In this document: one piece after another, positions 41,211 through 52,008 of the stretch
How the letters are laid out: each line of letters begins with the position of its first letter
How positions within the stretch are numbered: position 1 is the stretch's first letter
Origin: Centroberyx gerrardi
Lineage: Eukaryota > Chordata > Actinopteri > Beryciformes > Berycidae
Direction: 5' to 3'
Assembly: GCF_048128805.1 (NCBI RefSeq)
Contig: NC_136005.1
Location: forward strand, 13,066,475 to 13,130,474
DNA length: 64,000 bases
Program-made: the position numbers and the translations under genes
Notes under the pieces: model-generated
What the model was told of the DNA's origin: nothing
Database searches by the model: none
What the model saw: only the letters and a program-made list of their open reading frames with translations

Positions 41211-41701
41211 TGTAATTGCATCCACTGTACAAAGCAAGCGTGAAATCTTGCGGTTACTGACTTGACTGAGCTGGGAAACAGACAGAGATGGACTGTTTAG
41301 TTCCTTCAAACCAACATAAAAGATTTACCTAGAGGGAGGAAAACAAAAACACTAAATTAGTAAGTTTTATACAGACACAATACATAACAGTATGTAAGCT
41401 GTATTAGTGTTTGATGACAGATTTCCTGTCAACATTTTCCACTTTGAATGATATTAACATTTCACATGCTGGATTTGGTGGTAGTCTACAATTGCACACA
41501 GGTGAAGTTATTGCCTCAACAGTGAAGGTAAAGTTCTGCATTATAAAACAATGAAAACATGGAAGTAAATAAAAAGGTGTGGTTCTAAATGGCCCTGCGT
41601 TATTATTCAAGTTGGATGAAAAAAATAAAATAAAATGTATGGCTCTGTACATGCCAAACAATCAGGTAATGCTACAGCAGCTGAGGTGTCGTACCACAGG
41701 T

Positions 41702-41824
41702 TTACTCCAGCGCCTTGACGATGGCCTCGTTGGCGTCTATGCTGATCTGAACCTCTGCCCTCAGCGCCTCGTCAGACGCACCGGCCATGTCAGACTGGGC
41801 CTTCTCCAGGTTGGCCTTGGCAGC
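41702..41824 (-). CDS. atp5f1d: atp5f1d coding exon 4 (terminal)
   Basis: 123 nt, 40 codons and TAA: AAKANLEKAQSDMAGASDEA then LRAEVQISIDANEAIVKALE. Acceptor CCTCAG. Encodes the C-terminal helix pair that packs against the c-ring side of the stalk. Confidence 0.96.
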   Translation of the reverse strand, partial: AAKANLEKAQSDMAGASDEALRAEVQISIDANEAIVKALE

Positions 41825-44800
41825 CTGAGGACAGACAGATAAACAGAATGGGTATCGATGAAACACAACAGCAGAAGCTACTTTGATATAGCCCACAATT
41901 CAGATCTACTAACGAGGATGATTTTATTTTGATTGGAAAACAACTGCGTTAAAATGATCAATTGTAAGTCATATTTATCGATATGGTTCGGCTGTGGCTT
42001 CCTGAGTCAAATTATTTACCAACCAACCGGTCATGAGGCTGAGGCTATGAGCTGAATATGATTTGGTCCATCCTTGTTAAACCCACTTTAAATAGAGAAG
42101 CCTCTAACTAGGCAGAAAGTAGAACCTGCCAATCATCTTGCTATCCTGAAAACCTCCTATCCTTAACCTTAGTAATAGTGAATTAAAAAGAAGCTAGACA
42201 GAAAAAAAGAGCCGGCAAAACTTTCTATCATCCAGAAAGCCCGTTGAGGTTACGGGATGTTAAAAATCAGTGCAGCAAGGTCGGGGAGGAACGAGTAGAA
42301 AAGTGGGGAAAAAGACGAGCACAGAAAATCCCCACTGCCTCTTTGCTCTGAAAGCTCCATTTGTCACAGTAGCGATTAGAAACGAGAAATGCCAAACATA
42401 GCTGGAAGTTAAAGGTCTCCCAGTGGGGATTTGACACATCTGCTATAACTCAACAGTGACTGACCTTTCCCTCCTTATTAACAGCGTGGGCCCATGTGCA
42501 TTGTTACTGCAGAGTGGAAGAAGACAAGGAAATAATAACTCATTTACCGCTATGAAGTCAACTTGACAGTGACACTGGCACTGCCCAAGGTCAAAGAGAA
42601 AGACACCTCCATGGTGAGTGTGTAATAACGCAGTCTAGTATTAACAAGATTGACATTTAAACAAGGACTTGACGTTGAAATCTAAATACAAGACCGACGA
42701 ACGTGGATCATCATCAACTGGGAGGTGATCGTCGGCACAGCGGATTGAAAAAAATAAATTATCTAGTCCAGGGTCAAAGAAGTGTCTCTCGCTGTCAAGG
42801 ACCATCTGCCAAACTAGGTTGAAGGATCAGTAATTACACAAGCCTGAACAAATTGGATATGGACACTCATCACACAAATCTCATTAAAACATAAAAGATC
42901 CATATCGAATTGACTAACCCACGCCGAACTGACATTTGAAGACGTAATTTGTCAACACTTTGAGTCATCCCTGCTGGATGTTCAGAGTGAAACTACGAGA
43001 AGATGGCACCAATGATTTCACATGTTCCCAAATGTGAAAGAAGTGTGGCCAAGCAGATGTCCTGAGCTCATTTCAGAAACAACAACAAAAAGACATTACG
43101 ATCTGACCATATGTGTAAGTGTGAGAACAACTGACCTGGGGACACTCAGAACTGTGGTGAGAACTGAAACTTGGCCACTTCTAGCAACAGAGACTATGAC
43201 TGTTCTTCCAAGCGAACTTTGTTGTAAAGTTTCTGGACAGAAACAATTTTTTTAATGGGTTTAGAGATATTGGCAATGTTTTGCACCACGGAGATAAAAA
43301 AGAAAAAGTAATTACATCAAACCAGGAAGCTGTCAACTGTACACACATCGTACACTGTTACTACATGTTACAACGTTGTTATTTTTTTGGTAATACTTTT
43401 GATCCCTGGAAGAGTAATTCATCTTTTTGCTTGCCCACCCCCACAGGGAGGTCAAAGTTCAGGGTCAGCTACAGAACAATGGAGCTGTTAGGGATTCAGT
43501 GTCTTGCTCAAGGACACCTCAGCAAGGCAGATATTTACTGTATGGTATCTGCAGGTTTCAGAAAGCAACATTTAAGACTGTTTAAGACCTTTTGAATGCT
43601 ACCTGGAATTGAATTGAAAACCAATTTAAAAACTAAAACATTTTTTACAAAGCTGGCAAAACCAGCCTGTTTATAACTGAACATAGCTAAAGAAAGTTCT
43701 GAAAATATAAATGGTCAGTATAAGAAAAAAAGACAGCAAAGACAGGAAATTAATTGTTAAGGAACATGAAGTCCAATTGTGTTTAGTAAAGCAGACATGA
43801 AGTACAAAGAAACCTGTCGTCATGGTGAAAAAATAAGACCTCTAATAACTGTATTTAAGATATTTTAATACTTATTAAGGCCTTAAATTTAGATTATTTA
43901 CTTAAAGACTTTGAAGGTTTTGAACATCAGGCGGTCCTCATGCTCGCTAAACCACAAATGCCACAAAAGGTGATTCCTGTCATTTATTGATTCCTCATTA
44001 AAAATATGTCAAATAAAATCATCATAAACCATCAGACCACTTAAAATAGAGATCAGTGCCCCTCTTAGATGGCTATAGCATCAAAGCATATATCTGATCA
44101 TTTAGATTTCAACATGCAGTTGAATAGAGGAAAAGGTCAGACTATGGAGAAGGCCGATCCCTCGTCATGCCCCTCTCTGGACAGTGTTCCACAGAGAGAT
44201 GATGGAGAAACAAATAACACAGTGAGGCCAGGAGGAACCAAGAAAAATATTTTTAGATTTGAAAACCACTGTGATCTTTAGGGATGTAACAATACAGTCA
44301 GGTAACAGTTTGGTTTGATACATGATACTGGGTTCACAGTTCAGTGTTATCAGGATATTTTGAACAAAATCTGAATTAAGACAATTATGACAATGAATCA
44401 CTTTTTATTTCTTTATAAATAAATAAACATTTCTCACTGGAAAGCTATGCTTTTAAGACCTCTGAAATCATATTTAAGACTCAAACACAACATTTAACCA
44501 CACACAACAGCAACTGGAGTTTTTCTATTTTGTTGTAAATGGTGCAGCATGTTGCTAGTGTTACCTGTAAGGCAAGGCTCTCTAACAATACTTGCAAACA
44601 GTCTTTGTCTTGTGAGTCGTCTTGTTGCCGTTTACTTACTTCATTGGAAACCCAAAAAGTTGCCATGCAGCAGAATTAAAACATGGCGGAGCAACCTGAA
44701 TCTCAGTTTCACCCGAGTCAGTCTTGATGCCTGCTTTGTCTACACTGTAGTGAGTTCAGATGGGCTCACCAGAAGACGACCAGCTAAAACTTGCTAGCTT

Positions 44801-47800
44801 TCGCTCTCTAGTGTTCCAACCATGCAAAAGATAAAAGACCATTCTGAATGTAATTTCATAGATATTAGACTGCAGCTGAAATCACAAATATTTTTTCAAC
44901 TCCATAATGCATATCACCAAATTTTTGGATCACAAAATTTCATGTCACCAACTTTCATTACATCCCTTGTAATCTTAAAGCATAAAGATGCAACTTTGGC
45001 CTAGATTTGGTTGTAAATGTAGGCTACACCTAAAGCATAAGAATTCAGTATAGATGCAGCTCTAGTATATATACACTCACCAGCCACTTCATTAGGTACA
45101 CCTTACTAATACTGGGTAGGTATCAGCTTTCAGCTCAGTGTCAACCGGCTACCAAAGTGACATCTGCCTCAAGGTTCGACGTGTTGCATTCTGAGATGCT
45201 TTTCTGCTCACCACAGTTGTAAAGAGGTTATCTGAGTTACTGTTGCCTTTCTATCAGTTCGAACCAGTCTGGCCGTTCTCCTCTGACCTCTGCCATCAAC
45301 AAGGCATTTTCGCCCAGAGAACTGCCGCTCACTGGATATTTTCTCTTTTTCGGACCATTCTCTGTAAACCCTAGAGATGGTTGTGCGTGAAAATCCCAGT
45401 AGATCAGCAGGTTCTGAATTACTCAAACCAGCCCGTCTGGCACCAACAACCATGCCACGTTCAAAGTCACTTAAATCACCTTTCTTCCCCATTCTGATGC
45501 TTGGTTTGAACTTCAGCAGATCGTCTTGACCATGTCTACATGCCTAAATGCATTGAGTTGCTGCCATGTGATTGGCTGATTAAATATTTGTGTTAACAAG
45601 CAGTTGAACAGATGTACCTAATGAAGTGGCCGGTGAGTGTATATGTGTGTATATACTGGAGCGAGGTGGACGCCATCTCTACTCACTGCAATGTCCAGCT
45701 GGTCCAGGGGAACAGCCTCCTCAGCCAGCAGCTGCACTGAAGAATCAGCGTTGACTGTCACTGACCCACTGCTCACTGTCAACACACACACACACACACA
45801 AACAAACATAACAGTAAGTACATATGCCCACATAGCACATTAACCACACTGCCATATGCTTTACAGTGAAGCCAAACAGCCTCAATGTGAACATTACTTT
45901 AGCTTCCTGACATGGCTGACCCCTGCTGGATGGTCCACATCCAGGCTGTTAAGCCAAAACATTAGAGCTTGCTCACAAGCATTTCAGCTACTTAGATGAT
46001 GCCATACAGTCCTACCGGCCCGTCCCACAGTACGAGGAGAAACAAGAAGCCTTTCCAGTTAAGTCTGTGTCTCAAGCCAATGAGAGTAGCTGCTTGTCCA
46101 GCCATGACACAAATCTGACTGGATATCATGGTTGCATTCTTGCCAGCAAAGTGATGGGCAAGAGGATCAAGGCTGCTTGGTTATAATGTAACACTGAACT
46201 CAACAATTAGGTCTGAAGTAGCTGGACTCGCTAACTGCCACATGCAAACTCATTTATTATCCATGGCACATAATTTAGGAGGGTGATTAGACAGTTGTGC
46301 TGGAAGTGTGCAATTATGAGAATAATGAACCTGCTCCAGCTTATGAAAATTGAGTATTCACCCAGGTCATGGTATACTTAGTCAGATATTTGTATTTCAA
46401 TTGGGACAATTATCCATCAAAATAGCTTTGTTATGATATTACAGAATTGCCTCCAGCTAAAATTTCAAAATATGTGCTTGCTGTGCACAGCATTGCCTAA
46501 GCAATGTACACCAAATCAACCGATTACATTGTACTTTTCCACCAGATTTTGCAGTGTGAATATTGAGAATGACACCATTGCCATTTCTAATGATCTTGTG
46601 AGGGCAGATATTGACATTTGAAGAGGCAGATAGGAAAAAAGTAATGACATCAAACCAGGAAGGTGTCAATCCACATGGTCCACTGTGAACATATTAATAG
46701 ATAGTGATCTCTGAGATTTATTGCTTACTTGTCAAAAATGTGTCAAATAAATCGTCATTAGACTCCACACATAAGATAAGCACCACTCTTTGGTGGCATT
46801 AGCAACACAGCATAAAGCTTTCACCATTAAGCTTTCATCATTCATTTGAACAACAGGAAAAATCACCGACTAGTGGGTAGGCATTTCCCCAATTATAAAC
46901 TTCTGTTTCTGTCAAGCATAAATCTTACCAAAGTATTTAGCGGCGGAGCCGTCGTCATTGAAGACTGTGACGACCCCGGGCCTGAGCACCTGCAGGGTGG
47001 GTACGTGGGCAGGAAGGATACCAAACGCACCGGTCAGCGTGGGGACATCTACCTGTTTCACACTGGCCCCGTTGAAGAACACCTGGGAGAGGAAATACAG
47101 ACATACATGCAGTGAATTACAGCCCTATCTGAGGAATTTAAACTATACCAAATGATCAGTATTCAAAGTTGCAGCTTCAGTAACTAATCTCAGACTGTAA
47201 CCTGTAATGTATTGAAAACAGCAGAGCCTCCTTATCAAAAGGCAATATAATGCAATACACTTTCTATAGAAAGTCTGTCACTTTTCCATGTAATTCGTTT
47301 AATGCATGAGGATATGAATGTTTTTGTTACAAGACATTCTTATTATTGCATATCAGTACTGCAGTTGAAGACATCAAGTGTCTTTAGTAACAAGTGGATA
47401 TAAGGAGCGCTGTTTGAAGATGGACACTGCAAACTAGTTTGGCACAGGACTGAAATATTAAAACAAGTTTCTGGAACAGGAGGTATAGCTAAGCCCTGGC
47501 ATGAATGTCAAGGTTACAGCCTGTTTTAAAGTAGTCATACATAATGGCCTATGACCGAGCTTGACATGTCAAACAAACTCCTACCTATTTGCAAACGCAT
47601 GCATGTAAAGGGATTAACTTGAATTATCAGGACTAGACACGGGCAATGCTTCAGTGGTCACCGGTGCAGACACCAAAGACTTCCCTTTAGACTGAATGAC
47701 AGCTAGCTAACATCACTTGACATTTAACATTAGCTAGCTAAGCTAACCCGCTAAGTTAATAGTGCATGTGTCCAGTCTCAGTTGTGTGTGTGACTTCAAA

Positions 47801-48111
47801 AAAATGTGCACGACAACGAAACCGAAAACGCATTAGTACAGAACTGCAAAATGACATGTAAACTGAGTTATCTGCAAACTGTGCTGAAGATAACGAGCCA
47901 TCAGTGCATTCAAACTAGAACGCTAAGGTTAGCTGTTAGCTAGCTAGCTAGCTAGCTAGGCCCGAGAAGCCTCGCTGATCGCAGCCTCTCCTACCTGTGT
48001 CGGGGAGGCGAAAGTGAAGGACATCTGCGGAGCTCCGGAGGCGGCCTCGGCGTAGCACCGAGCCTGCCTCAGCACGGGCAGGGAGCGGCGGAGAAATCTT
48101 GCTGCCATCAT
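41702..48111 (-). CDS. atp5f1d: Mitochondrial ATP synthase F1 subunit delta, complete
   Basis: Subunit delta of the F1 central stalk (bacterial epsilon homologue). With gamma and epsilon it couples c-ring rotation to catalysis in the mitochondrial matrix. Four coding exons: 47995-48111, 46929-47082, 45687-45775 and 41702-41824. All GT-AG, 483 nt, 160 residues plus TAA (mammalian precursor is 168). Residues 1 to about 22 (MMAARFLRRSLPVLRQARCY) form an Arg-rich mitochondrial presequence without acidic residues. MSFTFASPTQVFFNGASVKQ begins the N-terminal beta-sandwich. AAKANLEKAQSDMAGASDEA to NEAIVKALE forms the C-terminal helical hairpin. Either of two adjacent ATGs (48109-48111 or 48106-48108) may start it. 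Order and orientation relative to midn and cbarp match mammals. Confidence 0.97.
44279..44968. mobile_element. hAT-like non-autonomous element
   Basis: 690 bp with inverted ends TAGGGATGTAAC and (reverse of right end) AAGGGATGTAAT. Flanked by GTGATCTT and GTAATCTT, an 8-bp target duplication with one mismatch. Typical of fish hAT derivatives. No intact transposase frame. Confidence 0.75.
45069..45644 (-). mobile_element. Tc1/mariner relic with transposase fragment
   Basis: Inverted ends TACACTCACCAGCCACTTCA at 45069 and the matching complement (GAAGTGGCCGGTGAGTGTAT) ending about 45644, in a TA-rich target. Inside is a minus-strand 94-residue frame (45208-45492) starting MGKKGDLSDFERGMVVGARR and containing LLGFSRTTISRVYREW. 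This is the helix-turn-helix DNA-binding N-terminus of Tc1-like transposases. The DDE catalytic part is deleted, so the element is dead in itself. Confidence 0.9.
45208..45492 (-). pseudogene. Truncated Tc1-like transposase (DNA-binding part only)
   Basis: 94 residues with ATG at 45490-45492, paired HTH motif, then loss of frame (ends TVTQITSLQLW). Full-length family members are about 340 residues, so roughly the C-terminal 70 percent, including all catalytic acidic residues, is missing. Confidence 0.88.
45687..45775 (-). CDS. atp5f1d: atp5f1d coding exon 3
   Basis: 89 nt. Two bases complete a Val codon, then 29 codons (SSGSVTVNADSSVQLLAEEA, VPLDQLDIA). Acceptor TTGACAG is preceded almost directly by a UG-repeat (in RNA sense), with no ordinary pyrimidine tract. 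Donor GCA|GTGAGT is about 40 bp from a Tc1 relic. Confidence 0.95.
45776..46928 (-). other. atp5f1d: atp5f1d intron 2
   Basis: A (CA)n tract at 45782-45801 (UG repeat in RNA) lies at the acceptor of exon 3. The segment about 46630-46870 is a diverged copy of intron 3 sequence near 43.3 and 44.0 kb (shared ACATCAAACCAGGAAG and TGTCAAATAAA strings). Otherwise unremarkable. Confidence 0.7.
46929..47082 (-). CDS. atp5f1d: atp5f1d coding exon 2
   Basis: 154 nt, 51 codons plus one base. Begins VFFNGASVKQVDVPTLTGAF, continues through ILPAHVPTLQVLRPGVVTVF, and ends NDDGSAAKYF plus G. Acceptor TCTCCCAG, donor TTTG|GTAAGA. This is the beta-sandwich core with the conserved GAFGIL-AHVPTLQVLRPG segment. 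Confidence 0.96.
47083..47994 (-). other. atp5f1d: atp5f1d intron 1
   Basis: Contains a short (TAGC)n tandem at about 47938-47959, close to the donor of exon 1. No other feature recognised. Confidence 0.75.
47995..48111 (-). CDS. atp5f1d: atp5f1d coding exon 1 (mitochondrial targeting peptide)
   Basis: 117 nt, 39 codons from tandem ATG-ATG to FASPTQ, donor CACAG|GTAGGA, phase 0. Carries the presequence and first residues of the mature protein. Confidence 0.95.
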
Positions 48112-48248
48112 ACTGGAGAATTATAGTTTATTCGGGGTAAATGTGAATGACAGAGTTCCCCAAGCCCTTGCGTGAAGCCAGTCAGTGTGTGCGCTTGGTA
48201 GGACAAGGACGTTGGTAACCTTCCCATAAGGCTTTACGGTGGTGCAGA

Positions 48249-48267
48249 GGATGCAGGGAAGTGTAGT
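48249..48267 (-). promoter_or_regulatory. ZNF143 (Staf)-like site in atp5f1d promoter
   Basis: The minus strand reads ACTACACTTCCCTGCATCC, close to the ZNF143 consensus ACTACAnnTCCCAGnnTGC, about 140 bp upstream of the start codon. Such sites are common in promoters of nuclear genes for mitochondrial proteins. No TATA box is evident. Confidence 0.55.
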
Positions 48268-48734
48268 CTGTAAAACGGAGAAATGCAAGCTGGTGGATGT
48301 AGTCAACGCCTGGAGGTGAATATAAGGTTCATTATAAGGCAGTTTATCGCGTTGTGTATTAGGCTATCAATTGTCATCATATGAGCTACTTTTAAAAACT
48401 CAGTCCGACCAATGGGTTACAATTTAGTAACAGACTCTGTGTCGAGCTTCAGATACAGACAAAGAGTCTCTGGTTTTAGTAAGCAACTGAGCCAGAAACA
48501 GCGTTTCTATTTTATGTCTTGCTGGGTTTACGTCAAATACAACACTGAGTGGAGATTAAGTGTCCCGCATTGGCAAAACATTTATTTTTATATATATATA
48601 TTTTTTATTTATTTATCTATTTTATCTAGTAAGGTATTGAGTATTCACTGCCAGTGGATGGCGCCATGAACACATGGACTACCATACACCAGGACTGGAC
48701 CAACATTGCTGCCTTTTGTGTGCTTGTAAGGATA

Positions 48735-48762
48735 CCCCCCCCCCCCCCCCCCCCTCCCTCCC

Positions 48763-48818
<56 letters not shown>

Positions 48819-48833
48819 ACACACACAAGACTC
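48735..48833 (+). repeat. Compound microsatellite: poly-C, (CT)n, (CA)n
   Basis: Twenty C residues run directly into a CCCT/CT tract and then (CA)n. The C-run can form an i-motif and the complementary G-run a G-quadruplex. Expected to be hypervariable and hard to sequence. Confidence 0.95.
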
Positions 48834-50631
48834 AATTGTTATTACACTCACAATCACAGACCTCTGATGAAGCAAAAATTCGTGGCTGTGATGGGACATA
48901 CTGTATGCACCCTCTGTCTCATTACCACTAAACACTAAACACAGTTGCAAACGAGTGAATGAGTATCCAATATGATGGATAATGGATCAATAAAAATAGT
49001 AGAGTAATAAACAGTATTGGAGACAGTAAAAGCATGAGTAGGCTAGATTAGTCTAGCGCAAAAATAGCAATGAATAGAGGAAAATATAGCAGTTGACATT
49101 CAGGCTTCCCCTTGATTAGACTCAGTGATTTCTATAGCTGTGAGGACTCAGCATCAGGATGATTTTGAGTGGAGCACCTTCAATCACTCCGCTTTACCTC
49201 ACTCCTTACGTCACGTGGTGCGTCTCTGACTGGGTGGTGGGTGTGTCTTAAGCATTGGGGTTTCATTCATAAATACTTTTAGCCTTAAAATCCAAATTAA
49301 AGTGTTCAGCGAGAGTTTCATGTTATTGGCTTTGCCCATACACCCTTTCATGGACCGTATTAATTGAGTAGGTGAGTGGTATCTTTGCTGCATGCGTGCA
49401 TGATTATTTGTAGGACCCATTCAAATCGCAGGCTACCTTCTGTCGGTGTCACTGCACACTGATGAAAATCATAAGCGGCTGAGAAATATCAAGATGGCAT
49501 GTTTATTAGCCTTGTTGGACTCGTTGGAGTTTAGCTCGTTTCATCCATGTTTTTTAGGTTTACTTGCGGCTTAATTTCACGTGTGAAGTTAGTGATGTGA
49601 TGTGATTTTGCATTCCTTGCAGGAGATGGTAAACCTCCATAAGGAAACTGCTGCCACTACCAGAGCCGATGTTCATTATTTTCTTTTTCCGAGAAAAAAT
49701 TATCGCAGTACCGGGCAATTATATGAGTGTGTATAGGCGCGCCCATTTCTCCTATAATAAACAGGTTATTATAAGGTCCAAAAGGAACTGTTACAATTTG
49801 ATTTTGTTCTAGTCGAGGTATTGAGTAGTGAGCTAATTATTCTTATGTTATAGGATGATAAATAAAAGGCTATTCGAAAAAATTAACCGCAAACTTATGT
49901 ATTTATAACAGATATATCCCGTGTGAGATACGCGTAATGTTGCTGCTAGCCTGAAATTTTGTTAAGCAAGAGAATCGGGACGGGATATGAAATATAGACT
50001 TAAGCTGGGAGACCCATGTCTGACCATCTGCTCAGTCAACTAATCAATACTGGAACAATCTCCATGTACATGATTAATCATTATGCCATATTCAAGTGCG
50101 ATAGCTTTAACAGCACTTACAAGCCTACAGTAAGCACTTCTCAGTAAAGGATTAGTCTACCAATTTACTCTCTATATGTTGTATGTTTGTTTGTATGTTC
50201 ATACTTTTACAAATGACTGTTTGATGTCAGATGGTTGATTTTCCTTGGTTGAATCTCTTGATGCCAAACAGCTGACAGCATAGCATTACTTATGTAATTA
50301 GCTGTCCTTTTTATCTGGTTTTAAAAGTGTGTTGCGTTCAGTGAACAGAGTGAAGCAGTTGCAGCTTTCCTCAAGTTAAAAAGACCTCACCAAGGACATG
50401 TTGTGATGTTAGGCAGCCTATGTCTCGAGCCTGGTGAAGTGCAAAACTTGGTCCAAAATCATTTTTTTAAGATCATTACTAATGAAACAGACTCTGGGAG
50501 CTGGTCAGTGCAGCTTAAATCACAGAATTTCAGCAGAATGAGAATTTTGATGATTACAGTCACCTATGTAAAACTATTTGACTCCCCAAACTACAGAGAA
50601 ACTAACCAAAGCAATCTATTTGTGTTGCCAG

Positions 50632-50845
50632 GCATGCAGCAACCCAGTCCTGTTGCTCCCGGGCCACTGGGCCAGCGCTGAGGGGAACACTGCTGCTCAG
50701 GCTCAGCTGGGGGGGCAGAGGTGGCAGAGGCAAGGCTGAGGATGCAGCAGGGGAGCTGAGGAAGAGCCAAGGAGCCACCGAGCCAGACACACACACACAC
50801 ACGCGCGCACACATCCAGAGCTGCTGCACACAGCCCTCCATCAGG
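50632..50845 (+). other. cbarp: Possible non-coding 5' exon of cbarp
   Basis: Segment between an acceptor-like TTGCCAG and a donor-like TCAGG|GTAAGA. It holds a 15-codon upstream frame beginning MQQPSPVAPG. Proposed only because the start-codon exon at 51850 needs an upstream exon or start. Weak acceptor context. Confidence 0.22.
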
Positions 50846-51874
50846 GTAAGACGCTGGGTGGTAGAAAGCAGGATGTGGTACAGTACTGCAAGGGAAGCAT
50901 TCTGGTCGCAGGCTGATGAGCGCCATTCCCGTAATGGTTTTCAGGCTTGGAGGGTAGAAACAGAGGCTGGTAGGCTGGCAGCAGAGAGCGAGGCAGTGGC
51001 AGCAGCATACAGGTTGTGGTACTGAAGTTGAGTGGATGTGGTGCAGTCGCTGGCAGGCAGGCAAGGAGTGCTGAGTGCTGCTGGCATGTTGCTTCTCCCC
51101 TGCTGGGTGAGTAGATCTACCGAGGAGGTGTTCATGTGTGTGTGTGTGTGTGTGTACGGTGTGTGTGTGCGTGTGTGTGGGGGCGTTTGGTGCAGCAGTA
51201 GCAGTATTAATGGCTATGATCTGTAAGAGGGAACGCATAGCAGCAGCGGTAGCGGCGGTAGTGGAGCTCAGCTGCTGGAGCCACTGCTTAGTAATAGGAT
51301 GGTTTTGGTGTGTGTATGTGTGTGTGTGTGTGTGAGAGAGAGAGGTAGATAGAGAGTCTTCAGGCTGATATGGAATTATGGAGGACGATTTACAGCAGTG
51401 ATGCTAACATTTTCATCCTCTGTGGGATTCAACGCACGCACACAAACACGCACGCACACACACACACACATTTGGTTTCTGCTTCATCTTGCAGTCTTTC
51501 ATGGCTGTTAAGGATAAAACATCATTAGGATAGATTTTGTGCTGCATTGTTTTATACAAAAATGCTGCAAAAATGTTCAAGACAACATCTGAGTCCAGAC
51601 TTTGATGCCTGATAAGTCAATTCACAATATTTTATAGACACGATTCTCTATTACTGGACCATCTTGATTCTATATATTCACAGTAGTTTTGTGCCATGTT
51701 TACATATCTGTTATTTATTTACACAGATAGTATGCAGTAGGCCTGGCATTTAAATCTGTCAGTTTGTGGTTGTCTTTGTGGTTTGATGAACAGCACCAGA
51801 GACCTTCATTTCCTTTGTATGTGTGTGTGTGTGTGTGTGTGTGTCTCAGGGGGACTCTCTAGCTGGCCTGGACC

Positions 51875-51922
51875 ATGAGCAATGAGTCTACCGTCTGGAA
51901 CATCCTACCAGAAAACTCCACA
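51875..51922 (+). CDS. cbarp: cbarp coding exon 1 (start, extracellular)
   Basis: Encodes MSNESTVWNILPENST, phase 0, donor CACA|GTAAGT. Context GGACCATGA is acceptable for initiation. Exon begins at 51850 behind CTCAG, which follows a GT repeat rather than a pyrimidine tract. A second GT repeat lies 40 bp past the donor. Least certain exon of the gene, but the sequons and junction suit it. Confidence 0.75.
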
Positions 51923-51960
51923 GTAAGTCTGGCTTTCACCACTTGCCTATTCTCAAACTT

Positions 51961-52008
<48 letters not shown>

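Larger units (their letters stand above)
41825..45686 (-). other. atp5f1d: atp5f1d intron 3 (3.9 kb)
   Basis: Carries a 690-bp hAT relic (44279-44968), a Tc1 relic (about 45069-45644), and a LINE-tail-like motif near 43490-43530 (TCTTGCTCAAGGACACCTCA). It also has fragments at about 43281-43340 and 43960-44130 that match a sequence in intron 2. No extra exon. Confidence 0.75.
48268..51849. other. Region between atp5f1d and cbarp start exon
   Basis: Divergent intergenic plus probable cbarp 5' region. Holds a poly-C/CT/CA compound microsatellite (48735-48833), a combined CRE/E-box motif TACGTCACGTGG at about 49207-49218, and a possible 5' leader exon (50632-50845). GT tracts lie at 51136-51180 and 51307-51332. 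The cbarp transcription start could not be fixed. Confidence 0.5.

Noticed and set aside
50591..51238. 215-codon minus-strand frame near the cbarp 5' region
   Set aside because: His-Thr repeat from a GT tract and no family match.
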